A DNA stretch of 64,000 nt from Whalleya microplaca (lineage: Eukaryota > Ascomycota > Sordariomycetes > Xylariales > Xylariaceae), in the NCBI GenBank assembly GCA_022497155.1, contig MU385713.1:1302001-1366000 (forward strand), in the 5' to 3' direction. The notes below the pieces were generated by a model. That model did no database searches and was not told the origin of the DNA. It saw only the letters and a program-made list of their open reading frames with translations. A program made the translations under genes and the position numbers. Below are positions 11,195 to 23,049 of this stretch, in pieces (the stretch's first letter is position 1; the number at the start of each line of letters is the position of its first letter).

Positions 11195-11515
11195 GCCACG
11201 TGAGGTTTAAACAGTATAGAAAAATAAAACTTTAGAAGCATGCTAGAATAAAAAATTCAGACCCGCAGTGACGATCGGCCTGAGACCCTGTCGTTCATTA
11301 AGTTAATCTAACCGATATGTATTTAATCGATAGTCAATCGATAAGCCACCCGTCCCCATAATATTCTGTACTACGTATGTACGTACCTGCGCAATGCATC
11401 GTTACTTGCATCTGATTTGAACACGAATGAATTGTACAACGCAGCCTTGCACCACCTTCAACCTCCCACCTCAACAAAACAAAAACAACATCGAAACTCA
11501 CAGGCCAGCTTCATC
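11195..11515. promoter_or_regulatory. Divergent promoter region between GEP3 and GET2
   Basis: A 321-bp AT-rich interval separates the two divergent start codons, so both promoters and leaders must fit inside it. An A-rich leader (CAAAACAAAAACAAC) precedes the GET2 ATG. No TATA box is obvious. Confidence 0.5.
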
Positions 11516-12626
11516 ATGACGGAAGGCGTCCAAGCAAGCGAGGATGCGGCAGCAGCTCGAGCAGCCGAGCAGGCACGTCTGCGCAAGGAACGACGAGAGG
11601 CCAAGATCAAAGCTGGCGGAGCCGCACGGCTGAACAGGATCACAGGACTTGGCGGTGGCATACAGCGAGGTACGGATCTCTCTCACCGCACCAGTAGCCA
11701 GACACTCAATTCTAACCAGAATTCCCATAGATCCCCAACCTCAACCAGAGAAAACCGAAACCGCTACACCAGCAACACCCCCTACGGCCTCGTCAACCCC
11801 ATCGGAGACTCCCGCTGCAGACGAACATGGCGACCCGGAGGAAGTTGATATCTCGCAACACTACTACGAACCACAGACAGCGTCCCGAAACCGTACAACT
11901 GACTCGCCCAGCCCCTCCGCAGACCAACTCCGCCAGATGATGATGGGCTTGGACCGGCCGTCCCCGGGAGGCGGGAACCCGTTCCTAGGCGGCGGTGGAC
12001 CACCTATGCCCGGGTTGGAGGGCCTAGAGGGCATGGAGGAGGACCCGATGATGAAGATGCTCTCGCAGATGATGTCGGGCGCAGGCGGGCTCCCCGGTGC
12101 CGGCGGCAGCCCCGGCAGTGGCGGACCCAACCCGTTCGCAGGCACGGGCTTCGAGGGGCTCTTTAGTAACGGCGGCCTGGGCGGGCCGAACCCGATGCAG
12201 CAGGCGGCACAGACGGCAGCGAACAAGACGGCGAACCTGTGGCGGGTGCTGCACGCGATCTTTGCGCTGGGGCTGGGACTCTACGTGGCGCTGTCGACGA
12301 CATTCACGGGCACGCGCGCCGAGCGCGAGAACCTCGAGATCCGCAGCACCGGGCTCCTGGGCGAGGACCGCGTCGAGCAGACGCGCGCATACTTCTTCTA
12401 CGTGTTCACCTCCGTCGAGGCAATCCTGTTGACTACCAGATACTTCTTCGATAAGGACCGCTCGCCACCTTCGGGCTGGATGTGGACGGTCAGTGGATTC
12501 TTGCCCGTGCCCGTGAAGGGGTATGTGCAGCATGCGCTGCGGTACGGACAGATCTTCAGTACTGTGCGGAGCGATGCCCTGGTTTGCGTGTTTGTGATGG
12601 GGGTGTGCTCGTGGTTGAGAGCCTGA
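11516..12626 (+). CDS. GET2: GET complex subunit GET2 (tail-anchored protein receptor)
   Basis: Get2 and Get1 form the ER membrane receptor for Get3 carrying tail-anchored proteins. Exons: 11516-11669 and 11731-12626; the 61-nt intron has donor GTACGG, branch-like TCTAAC and CATAG. The product is 349 aa. The N-terminal cytosolic tail has the basic Get3-docking motif RKERREAKI after an Ala-rich start. Next come a Pro/Thr linker and a Gly/Pro/Met-rich stretch. Three hydrophobic segments are at the C terminus (LWRVLHAIFALGLGLYVAL, YFFYVFTSVEAILLTTRYFF, ALVCVFVMGVCSWL). This matches the fungal GET2 layout. The stop is TGA at 12624-12626. Confidence 0.87.
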
Positions 12627-12824
12627 GGACAAGAGCCCGTGTACGTATGACCTTGTAGAGAGTAGCGGCGGTTAGGTTATGAAAGCTTGACTGGCTAGAT
12701 AATTAATAACGAAGGAATGATAAATCATTTTGACTGATACCGACCAACAATGCGATTTTGTCTTGCTCCATCGGTCAACTTCTCTAACATGAGCCAACCC
12801 TTACAAGGAGGAAAAGAAAAAAAG

Positions 12825-12933
12825 GTCAGGAGCTGGACTCGAACCAAGCACCTCCTGGCTGAACGCCTCACTTCTGTCAGAGTTGAAGCTGCTATCCAAG
12901 CCGTTGGAATTCTTACCGTTAAACCATCCTGAC
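12825..12933 (-). tRNA. tRNA-like Pol III unit 1, isotype unclear
   Basis: Read on the minus strand, the ends form a perfect 7-bp acceptor stem (GTCAGGA / TCCTGAC). Box A is TGGTTTAACGG and box B is GGTTCGAGTCC. A T-run follows the 3' end (the A-run at 12815-12823 on the plus strand), as expected of a Pol III terminator. The body is 109 nt. The middle cannot be folded into a standard anticodon arm with T33, and the T stem needs a bulged base. It may be an intron-bearing tRNA, a pseudo-tRNA or a tRNA-derived RNA. Confidence 0.55.
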
Positions 12934-13265
12934 TTTATTGGTTGGATATCCTATGTCTTGATACCTACTATGAAGGAAGAACCGTAACTATGGAGTCATT
13001 CACTGGTGGGGTATGGAGCTTAACCAGACTATAAATACCTAGGTACTCACCTACCAGTAAGTAAGTGAATGAACATCATAACATAAGTCTGGTTGGTGGG
13101 TGTGTTAGCACTACCTAGAGAGATTCACCATGCGAGGCAAAGCGCTGGCCCCAGTCCTACCAACCAACTCTAACTGCCGGTGGCGTTCTCACAAGGCAAA
13201 CAGTTGGATTAGATAGCTCTAGGTATGTATATACAGACCACCAGCACAAAAAAAGAAAGAATAAT

Positions 13266-13392
13266 GTCGGGGGCAGGACTTGAACCATGCACCTCCACTC
13301 CTCACAGCCTGTGCGCCCGCGCCCTGGCGACCCGCGCCCTGGTGATATGCACCGGACGGAATATGGAATCCTTACCGTTAGACCACCCCGAC
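13266..13392 (-). tRNA. tRNA-like Pol III unit 2, isotype unclear
   Basis: Same design as the unit 330 bp to the left. It has an acceptor stem GTCGGGG / CCCCGAC, box A TGGTCTAACGG, box B GGTTCAAGTCC and a T-run just after the 3' end. The body is 127 nt. The insert is GC-rich and holds a roughly 15-bp tandem repeat (CCAGGGCGCGGG twice). A 4-of-5 anticodon stem with loop bases CCG can be drawn, but position 37 would be T, so no isotype is assigned. It shares GAGGTGC[A/T]TGGTTC with the first unit. Confidence 0.55.
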
Positions 13393-14293
13393 GTTGTGAT
13401 GTGCTTTGCTATAATAGACCATATAGATAGATAGATCGCTTGTCTATACGGTTTGTTGGTTAGTTTGGTACGGAGCAAACAGAGGAGGAGGGGGTTTGGG
13501 GGGAGGGGAGGGTGTAGAGAGAGCGGAGGAGTCAAGATATGACTTGGGCAATGCATGAACTTAGGGGTATACCGACTTCACCGTAAGGCTTGTTGTTACT
13601 TGTCAGGCGTGCCATATTATACAGAGGGGTTAAGTAAAACCTACAAGACGTGTGTCTGTTGATAGCATCTATCTCTTAGGTCTGTGGTGTTTACTGGCAT
13701 TATTCTCAATATCAACTCATATTTGGTTTGCATATTCATACCATTCTAATCTTGATGTAGCCTCTTCCAAAGCTTTATATCTCCTCAGCCACTTACAAGT
13801 CAGGTAACGGAACACTAGGTTAAGCAAGTCACATTTTCATGACATGGAATTGGTCAATATTATATATTACATGGCCCTAGTCTAATCAGCAAAGAGTGCT
13901 CAGAGGCACATAACTTAGAAACTAGAATGCAGTACGAATAACTACTGTGAAGTAGGGGGTGATGTACGAAGTGCACGTGAGTACAAAGAGTACGCTTTGG
14001 TAGAAGTTATATATATTAAAAATGGTATCTTTCACTGTCAACAAGTAAAAGAAATACTACATATACGGACGTGGTTTATGCTAATGTGAACTGTTGTGCA
14101 ATATTACAGTAGTTTTCATGTATCCTTTTCATAACCACAATATGCCCCTTTTCCAAGTCCATATTTTGGTGAGGACAAAAATACCCCAGTTCCGCTTAAT
14201 GCAAGATCTCGATCAAGAAGCCCCGTTCTTCAGGACCGTTACCATGATAATACAGCCCTAAAACTTTGAATAGAAAACCGGCACACCAAACCC
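13393..14293. other. AT-rich spacer before the TMEM135-like gene 3' end
   Basis: There is a short G-rich run near 13480-13515 and then AT-rich sequence. No coding or RNA signal was recognised. Confidence 0.55.
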
Positions 14294-16161
14294 TTACGCT
14301 TCTAAAACCGAACGCAGTATCCCCCCCAACACGCCACGAACCCTCTGCGGGTTCTCCTTAACACACGTGAACACAACAGCCGTACTAAACGCAAAGGCAA
14401 ACGTTTCCCTCCACTGCTTCTCGAGGGCGTAGCGGCGCGGCAGAAACGTAGACATTGCACGCGGGGCCACGAAGAGCGCCATGTCCTTACGCCGGCCCGG
14501 GTTCTCGAGCAGGATGCTCCACCCGCAGACGAAGCAGCCGGTGCCGACGCAGATGCCGCTGTCGATGGCCTGTCTGGATCCCACATCTTGCCCGATGATG
14601 TGGGGGCCTAGTCGTGTGCGTGCTAGACACACGCCGTAGTAGAAGAATGTGATGAACGCCGCTAGGAACGACGAGGATCGCGCCGCCGAAAGGAGTGCGG
14701 TTCGGAGGCCTTGCAGGTTCTTCTTCCTAGCTAGCAGATTTAATGGCAGGTACGTGGCCATGGACCACTTGAAGGAGCGGTAGAAGCGAGATAGGGCGTG
14801 ATATTCGCAGGACGGGCCACAGCCCACTACACGACCACCGAGTTAGTAAATATCCCCTTTACATAAATTCGAGAGCTCTAGACCGATTCTCGGCGGTCTT
14901 AACCATGAGAATTCCTGTGATGGGCATACGTGGCTCCTGAGACAAGCAGAAACGGGAATACGTACTGTGTACGACTTCGCACGGGAAAGGGATGGCCTTT
15001 ACAGGATCGCCCCATTCCGCTGGCCATTTATAATTTGCACACATCGACTGGAGAAGAGGTGCCTGGCCGGTCTCTTCGCCGTAGCGAATTTCGCCTTTTC
15101 GGCAGCGGCGAAGCGCTTCGATAAGGCGTGGGTCCACAGCTGCTGCTGAGCTGATCCATTTTGTATAGGCTCGGGGCAACCTCGAGGGACTGTAGAACCA
15201 GGCCCACATGATGAACGCGCAAGAAGTCGCGAATATTGAAGGATCAGTCATTTTGGTTATGAATGACTCGGCCTGGAATAGGTTAGTGATCGTAGAATTG
15301 ATGATATCAGTACAGATTTCTTAAACTCACCCGTGTCCACTGGCCGCCAGCGACCCTGCGTTGCTTTCGTCGAGCCCATAGCTCCCCCACGACCACATCA
15401 AGAGCTCTGGTAAATGCAAAGAGAGTGAGATCTAAAGTTCGCCCAGCATATCGGATTTTTTCTCGTTTAGTTTCTTGGGACGAGTCCGACTTGACGTCGG
15501 TCGTCTCTGAGAAAGCATCACTTCTCCTAGATTGTAGTAAGCGGAGACCCAGCCAAGCCGCAACAAAACTGGATAACCATCTCGAAAGTCTAGACAAAGG
15601 TTAGCTGATGTTGCCAATAATAGTAACTTCTGATATGAGGGTGACATCTAAGCGCCAAGCTTTCTCAGTGAAACCTCCCGAGTTGTCTTCGAACTGCCAA
15701 CTTACCTTTTGCGGGTCAGAGCCGTGAGCTGGCCCCTCAGGCGGATGAAGGCTCTACCAAGTAGCACCTTTTATCAAATTTTATTAGTTAGGGTCCCTTA
15801 AAGACAGCCTTATTTACAAGGCTTTTACAATTATAGCTAGTCTTACCTCGAGAAATGTAGTACCGCCTACAAGTACAGCACAAAAAGTTGGGAATCTTTG
15901 AAGTTCTAATCCCCCACGTAAGATACGCTGCAGGGATTTGAGAAAAGAATCGTGGGGTGGTGTGGCGCTCGATGTTGCATCCTTGCGTCTCCGTCTGGTT
16001 ACATGCTGCAGGACCAGATTGAGCAGCGTCGGTGCAACAGCAGAAGCGTACCCTAAGACATAGGCCCGAATGACAGGTCTTAGGATAGGTGGTATAGACT
16101 CATCTAGTTTCCGTTTGCCTTTCAGCGCCTGAGCAGACTGAGGAAGCAGCCAAGATGTCAT
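14294..16161 (-). CDS. TMEM135-like multi-pass organelle membrane protein
   Basis: TMEM135 relatives are membrane proteins of peroxisomes and mitochondria that affect lipid traffic and organelle dynamics; this is family knowledge. Exons: 16161-15847, 15767-15706, 15589-15331, 15272-14966 and 14826-14294; total 491 aa. Splicing joins TTFLE to VLLGRAFIRLRGQLTALTRK, then RLSRWLSSFVAAW. Exon 4 gives IMWAWFYSPSRLPRAYTKW. The exon 4/5 join gives VVH-MGCGPSCEYHALSRFYRS, the conserved Cys-rich signature. Hydrophobic stretches recur throughout. Introns are 58-139 nt. In exon 2 the acceptor at 15768 was chosen because it alone keeps the frame and the hydrophobic segment. The start at 16161 is the first in-frame Met found. 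Confidence 0.8.
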
Positions 16162-19159
16162 CGCTGCAACATCAGGGTTTGCGCGTGTCTTGCGCGCTGC
16201 CGCGATTCTGGGGAAGTTTAAAGAAGGAGATTTCGCGTGACTAATAAAGATAGCTGCGAGATACCCCTGAATAGGATAAGAGCTATGACATGGGTCGGTA
16301 TATCGAACTAGTATTCCTTGGAATAGTGCGAGATGTATGTATGTATTGTTGATCTTAGGAAATAGCTCCGATATAACAGATTACCTTCTTAAAAAAAGGG
16401 GCTAGATATTACATCAGATTTGAGATACGGCGTCGTAGGTAGCTGGCTGGAGATCTGTGTTTTCTCAAGGGCGCTTCTTTAAGACACTCGCATCAGGATT
16501 TGGGCTGCCCGTGCCGGCTAGTTGGCCTGGATTATCGAAATGGGTTGCAGCGGAAAGCCGGGCGCGGCAGACACCGGCTTAAAAACTGGGGTGGATGAGG
16601 TAAGGGGCTGGATGCTGCAAGATCTTGATAGACCTCGACGATGTGCGAGGAGTGCCAAATAGGCATCAAATACCGACATAGAAGAGGAGATGCAATAACA
16701 GAGCAAATTATACAGTGAAGCACTCCAAGCTATGCACGCATATTGATACTAACCCTAGCTCTACTGCGCTGCCGAAGAAAGCTGTGCACACACGCAGCAG
16801 TATATGTAGTTATGTAGCTATGGAGGCGACGAAAGCCCTAGAGATTTGGTGTAAGATGGACGAATGAGTTTGGCCGAGATTTCTCCCTCTCCAGAGGAAG
16901 TTTTAACGAGGAGGATTTCGGGCCTAATGAACGACTTCGTCTAGTGCGTGGCTTGCTCCAAAATGAAAAGATGCAACCTCAGGATTGCAGAGTAATGCGA
17001 GGAGACTCAAGAGAGAGAGGAGGAACTAGAACTAATATCAATGACGACTACTGCACCCCAACCTTGGGGAGAAAAAGGCACCAAGTGGATTGTTTAGACG
17101 CAACTCGGGAGTCAACGCCGAGCGCTAGTCATGACAGGTAGACAGTAGGTTGAGTTCGCGGGTGGATGGTGGGCAAACATTGATGAGATGCAGTGAAACT
17201 TCAGCTCGCTTTGAGACGGGAAGCTCGAGCTTGAGCTTGATATTGGCAGAAGTTGTGTAAGTGTATTTATTATTCCTTACTTCGGCTGGGATGAAATCAG
17301 TAGAGGGACCGCGATTAGTGAGTGCCACTGCGTGCCTATAGGTTGGGTAATGAAATCTAGATGTGTACTATGTAAAGTTGTTTGGCGTCTGGCATGTGAT
17401 TCCACCTCGGAGAAAGGTCAGTGGTCAGAGCTCGAATAAGAAGTTGCACATACTAGTTACATAAGCAGGCAAGTAACGAAATTATGGATATATCCAAAAC
17501 ATGTCGAGACAGTTTCAACGGCCGTTAACTTAGCAAGTAATTTCTGGAAATACTAGATAAAAAGCCAAAGTCATGTAGATATTGCTCTGCACGGCCTCGC
17601 GGCTTTCTCTTGATGTCTCAGTTAACATTCAAAGTTCATTCCCAATCATGAGATCAACAATATATCTACATACATATAACTTTACACAGCAGGTGGCTGA
17701 GGTGCTAAGTAACAATCTTATGGCCTAAGCGTCAAATACCTGCATAGGCACATATGCACATATGTATATACTATGCACGCTACCTGACTTAGAGAAATTG
17801 TTAGTGGCTGTTTAAGTTTGATAAGCTGCTATTACGGATGGATCGATCAACCCAATCCTTGCAATCCAATCTTTCTACGCAGATTTCGGTACTATGTACT
17901 ATGTAATAATAATAAAAAGTACGTGACCTGACACATGACCAGCTTCCAGATCTTAGGTCCTCTCCCTCTACATACTGTCCCTCATATGTACTGCGAGTAG
18001 AGCTCGTTACAAACTGAACTCTAGAGCTCTACCTCTCCTCTACTCTACGTATATACCCTACCATATTAATAACACCAGCATTAATCCTCTGATATAAGAA
18101 TAACCGTACGTCTTTTTAGTCTTTCTTACCTTACCTTACCCCTCATCTCATCTTCGAGAGGAGACAGAAGAGAAAAATAAGAGGTGGCTTGTTGTTGAGC
18201 CTGCGGGTGACCCGTTGTGGAGTGGCAAGGATCTGCTCGGCGTCCTCCAGCAAATGGCCATCAAGTCCGAAGCTTTCCTCTGCTCGTCATCCTTCCCCTC
18301 GCCCAATGGCCTCTCAGGTCTCACCACTAGTCACTGTTGTTTGCAGTCGTTGAATTGCACGCATGTCTAAGCAGACCCATTGACCCATTGACCCGCACAC
18401 ACCTACTGCGAGTAGGTTAGGTTAGGTTACTGTGCTGTCTGTTCCCCGACCCCGACTTGAAAATATAGCAGTAGGCATCTATCTACCTCTACCTACCTAT
18501 ACTCTACCTATACTACTCCATACATCCATACATCACTGTCGATCCCTAAAGCGGACCGACCTACACACATACTCCTTCTGTTTGGTGCCGCAGAGACTCG
18601 ACCCCTCTCCTCGTACATGTTGACACCAATCTCGGCCCCTATATTCGAGGGCCGATATAGTCCTCGGGCTCGACGATGTGCAGTACTAGGTGTCTAACAT
18701 CTCCGCTACCTTTCCCATTTCGACCAATGTCCCGGGTCGCCTCCAACAGCCTTACCGCGAGTACCAGCGATACCATCGAAACAAATATCGTCCCTGTAGT
18801 ACTTCAGTATTCACCCTCCGCTGTGCGGAAGCACATGTCATCACTCCAACCTCGACTTCGAGTGCCCCGCCGTCAATACACCTGCTACTCTACGACGCCT
18901 ACGTTGCGCTGATCACTGCCTTGAACCCGATAGACGTCAACAGCTGTCAATTACTCCATAGCAAAACCATCGACCGCAACGACTACGACAATAATGATCC
19001 GTACGACCGTGGCTGCCACCTTGATAATATAGAACAAGATTTTGCGCTTGACAGCAGCCTAGACGCCTAGACTCCGATCCTGCTTACCTCGCTTCTCGTT
19101 TCGCAACTTACCTAGGCACCGAAGCACCCATGAGCGTCGCGTGCATACAGCGTCCCAAA
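16162..19159. promoter_or_regulatory. 3-kb intergenic region with the probable long leader of the bHLH gene
   Basis: No gene could be supported. The left part is ordinary AT-rich spacer. From about 17950 to 19150 the plus strand becomes pyrimidine-rich with many CTACCTA/TCTACC runs (18470-18540), like long fungal 5' leaders. A 78-codon ATG frame at 18676-18912 could be an upstream ORF if the leader starts before it. Its protein has no recognisable features. Confidence 0.4.
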
Positions 19160-20617
19160 ATGGGTTCGTCACAGCCGCCTGACGGTAATCTACCGTTTGG
19201 CTGTATGTCTCCCATCACCTTACCACGATTTGCCGCTTAGAGAGCTATATAGCTAATGGCTTTTGTAGATAATCTTTCAGATCATGACTTACCATTTCTT
19301 ACACCTCCGGCGCCTCCGCCAGGTGATCCTTTGCTGAGTAACGATGACTCGAGACGATTAAACGATTTCTTCGAGGTCATGACTTCCAACCAGTATGCCA
19401 CTTCGTATGGTGAAGGCTTGAACTTCAGTGACCAATGGATCAGCCAACTTCCACCCAACTTCCTGGGTCATACGACGTCCTTCGGACAGCAACCTCCGCA
19501 ATCATCGGTCTCTTCGATAAACGGACTGCCTGCTGCTACCTTTCAGGATGGCTTTAATTTTAGCCAAAACATGATGGCGCCGCCTCAACCTCAAATGCCA
19601 TTGCAACCGCGACAAGTTCAGCACATGCACCAACCGCACCACCACCATCACCCGCCGCCAATACACGCGCCACTCGAACACAACATCGACGCCGACGTGG
19701 CCGCGACTTTGACTTCCCTACACGATGGTCACCAGAATGGGCACCCGTCTCGTACCAATGGCCTAAGTCGTGGAGCTATAATACCCTCTCAGCATGTTGG
19801 TACTCCCATGGACCAGACACGTTCACTCTCCAGAAGCCATATTAGCTCCGAGCGAAGCAGTCCAGTTCGACCTAACGGACCAAATGATGCCTATATGCTG
19901 TTTGCTAATATGATGTTTGGAGATCCCCAAAGGCCAAATAACCAGGGACAAATGGAGACACCGGATTTACAGTGGGGTTCCGACTCGAGCTTTGCTAGGG
20001 CACAGGGCTTTGTCCCCCCTGAACATGAGTCCAACGAAATTCTCGAACTGAAGCGGTTAGATATGTTGAAGGTTTTCTCTATTGACAGTAGCGCTGCTCC
20101 CACTCGGTCGACAAGCCCTCTGGGTAATGGGGAGAGCTCTTCGAATGGCCTGCGTAATAATAATGTAAATGGGCATGTGAACGAAGAGGGTAGCTCAGAA
20201 GTTCCTCCCCGGAAGCGTCGAAAGAGTAAGGCAAAGGAGGAAGTCGAGGATGAGGGCAATGATTTATCATCAATACCACCTAAAGTTGCGGCTAGAAAGC
20301 GAAAGTCGAAAGCAGACCTCAATGGAGCCCTGGAAGCATCCTCAGCAGTTCAAGATGCCCCTGGGAAACGAAGAAAGTCTGCCCCTAATAACGGAGTGAA
20401 GCCACCACGAGAAAACCTGTCGGACGCTCAAAAGAGAGAGAATCATATCAAGAGCGAGCAAAGGAGACGAGGGGCCATCAAAGAGGGGTTCGACGGCCTC
20501 TATGACATCGTCCCGAGTCTCAAAGGCGGAGGTTACAGCAAGGCTACCACGCTGGCAATGGCAGGGGAATGGCTCGAGGCCTTGTTAAAAGACAACGAGG
20601 TATTGGCTCGGCGGTGA
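19160..20617 (+). CDS. bHLH transcription factor
   Basis: This is a nuclear DNA-binding regulator. Exons: 19160-19184 and 19269-20617; 457 aa. The 84-nt intron has GTAATC, a GCTAATG branch near 19252 and TTTTGTAG. The product opens MGSSQPPDDNLSDHDLPFLTPPAP. The ATG at 19256 lies inside this intron, so a single-exon reading would give a false N terminus. An in-frame ATG at 19130 would add ten residues, but 19160 has the better context (AAAATGG). The middle is Pro/His/Ser-rich with nuclear-signal-like clusters (RKRRKSKAK, KRRKS). The bHLH domain occupies about residues 390-457. Its basic region NHIKSEQRRR has the His/Glu/Arg set typical of E-box (CACGTG-type) binders. The protein ends right after helix 2. 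Its targets are unknown. Confidence 0.82.
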
Positions 20618-21152
20618 TACCGCCGTCATTAGTGGTGGTGTTTTGATACTTTGTTTCCGTCAGCACGAGAGGATATACCAACCTAGGAACGTACGAGACT
20701 TCTTATTGAGACCGGAGTTACTTGGCTGGGTTGGGGTCGTTGTGAATCAGGCGAAAATCAGGGGGCTGGCTGATCTCTGGGTGGTGGTTTTGATTTGATA
20801 TTCAGGACGCGCTTTTGATTAACGATACCTCGGAAATGCTACGTGGGTTTAGAAGAGGGGGAGAGAGAGACTGGTGAGAATGCGGGCGGTCTCTTTGTTT
20901 TAGAGGGGGAAAGTGAACCTCGATGATACATGATTCCGATGATGGTTTATATATATTATAAGACCGCCGGACTAAGCACTAGGTAATTCACCATAGTTAA
21001 TGATTCAATCATACGAAGGAGAAGCTTTTTGACATAAGCACTGGCTGCCTTGGGAGAGGAGTTTTCCCATGTGAAAGATCCGGTTGACTCTTGGAAGAGG
21101 GGTATCTATGACTCTAGCCAAAGTGAAAACTGAAGATGACACATATAGTCAG
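20618..21152. other. Convergent 3' flank between bHLH and polymerase genes
   Basis: The 3' UTR area of two convergent genes. It has an AT run (ATATATATTATA near 20950). No further gene signal. Confidence 0.6.
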
Positions 21153-23049
21153 TCAGTCGCCCATGGCATGGAACCGCTCATGCGCCGAAATTGCGAATAC
21201 GGGGATCGCGTGCCCACATAACTGGCACATCTGCGAGTCCTCCCCGTCTTCATCCCAAGCATCCCCATCACTGTCCAGCGACATCGCCTCAGCCACAGGC
21301 TCCTCTACCACAGCCCCCCCTTCTCCGTCTCCGCCACCGGCCTCCCTACCCGGACTCGCAGCATCCTCACCTGTCCCATCGTGCCCGGGTTCGGGCGTGC
21401 TATCATACGCCGTCCACTCACGCAGCTTATCCTCCTGCGTGCGGAACATCCGCCCGATATCCCGCCCAATCCCCCCACCACTCCCACCACCGTCGCCGTC
21501 GTTCGCCACGACCACCATATTCGTTACACAAACGTTCAGCAGCGCCAGGTTCCACCCGCCGCGCTCGGGGTGCAAGCGCCGGAACAGCGGCAGCAGGGCC
21601 TCGGCCACGAGCCGCTCCGCGATGGCGTGGACGTCGGCCCGGAGGTCGAGGACGAAGGTGGGGAGCGGCTGGGAGCGCGTGCTACGGCTGAACGACTCCG
21701 TGGTAGCGGTGGTCCCCCGTGTCCGTGTGGACAGGCGCAGGGTCTTGGGATACGCGGCCCACCGCCTGGAAGCAGGATTTGAATTTGCCTCCGTGGTGGT
21801 GGTGGGGAGTAGTGAGTCCTCTGCGAGCAGGTCCACGCGCATGCGCCGTACGAGCGAGGCCGCTATGGCGCGTAGCTCGCGCGTTAGCTCCGCGGGGGTC
21901 CGTAGCGGACGGGACATGTACGTGTCTTCGATGCTGATCTGTGTTGGGATGTCGCTGGCGTCCTTGACCTCGCTCGTGTCTACGCCATGGAGGAGGGCCC
22001 AGACCTTATCACCGCTGCCGCGCTCGGCGCCGGGGCGGTCTAGGAGGCGTGAGAGTGCGTCTGGGGATATGGTGGGGTGGAGGCGGACGTCGCGCACGGT
22101 TATCTTGGAGTCTTCATGCGTGCCGGTGGTGGGGGTGGGGTTGGGGAATAGGCGGTCCTGGATTAGATGCGCCGTGGCCGAGCCTATCCCCGGGATCTGC
22201 CGGATCGCATGTGCGTCCATGAAGTTCTGGACGGCGTCATCACGGAGGCTGAGGAGCGCGGTTTGGTTCTTCGGCTTGTGCACGCTGCCGGCCAGCTTGG
22301 CGAGGACTTTGTTCGTCGAGACGCCCACGCTGGAGGTGTATCCGAAGTCCTCCTCGAGTTTGTGCCGGAGATAGCCCGCGAGGTGCGATGCGAGCATCAG
22401 GCGTACACATAACGGGTTATCCAGGAGAATCGAGATGTCGTTTTCTTCTTCCGGGTCAAAAGGGGGGCATACGCACCCGAAGAAGCGGGTCCCGTCGAAT
22501 CCGAACCCCTTTTCCGGATCCTGGCGGTCGAGCTGAAAGAACGAGTCTGCTAGCGCGTTCCGGTTCAGCAGCTCCTGGTTATAAGCGATCACATCAGAGA
22601 CGTCGAGGAAGACCTCATCGAGCCCCAGGCGCTCGACACGCCCATTCCAGGAGTGAGCGCGCAGGAACGCCCATAGTCGTTTCGAGGCATCACGGAACGG
22701 CGTTAGGTCCTCGCCCTTGGCGATCACTAGATCCGGACACACGCGCTGCGCCTCGGAGATGAGCATCAGCTTCTTGACACCACGTGAGCGGGCCACATAG
22801 TTGCATGTGGCCAGAATGCTCTTCTGCTGGATCCCCAGCGGCTGGCCCTTGAGCGCCGGGTTCGCGCTCTCGAAGACGCTGGCGTAGAAGCAGTCATAGT
22901 CCTAAGTGTTACAATCATAGTTAGAACTCACGACGACCGGTGCTCACTGTCATTTGACTATGATCTGTCCTTACGAAGTGAAGGATGATGCGCTCATCGT
23001 TTCTCTTGGGAACTTTGGCTTGGCCAGCGGTCAGGGCTGTTGTCTTCAT
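21153..23049 (-). CDS. Y-family translesion DNA polymerase, Pol iota-like
   Basis: This is a translesion DNA polymerase acting in the nucleus. Exon 1 is 23049-22975 and exon 2 is 22901-21153. The 73-nt intron starts GTAAGG and ends ACTTAG. The 607-aa product begins MKTTALTAGQ and joins RIILHF to DYDCFYASVFE (first metal site, Asp26/Asp28). SLDE-like LGLDEVFLD has Asp120-Glu121 as the second catalytic pair. A helix-hairpin-helix-like QIPGIGSATAHLI and a little-finger region follow. The tail is acidic. It ends in a C2H2-like finger (C584-x2-C587 ... H599-x3-H603), probably ubiquitin-binding (UBZ). I favour Pol iota over eta or kappa from the N-terminal pattern; kappa-specific extensions are absent. 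Long antisense frames come from its GC-rich codons. Confidence 0.82.

Noticed and set aside
18676..19070. Possible small protein genes upstream of the bHLH start
   Set aside because: Low-complexity leader translation; the longer frame at 18690 begins with GTG. At most one upstream ORF, not called as a gene.
19256..19268. ATG at 19256 as start of the bHLH protein
   Set aside because: It lies between a clear branch point and the TAG acceptor of an intron; the spliced reading gives a better N terminus.
21136..22374. 412-codon plus-strand frame opposite the Y-family polymerase
   Set aside because: It mirrors GC-rich codons of a well-supported gene, and its protein is low-complexity Ser/Arg/Pro without family motifs.
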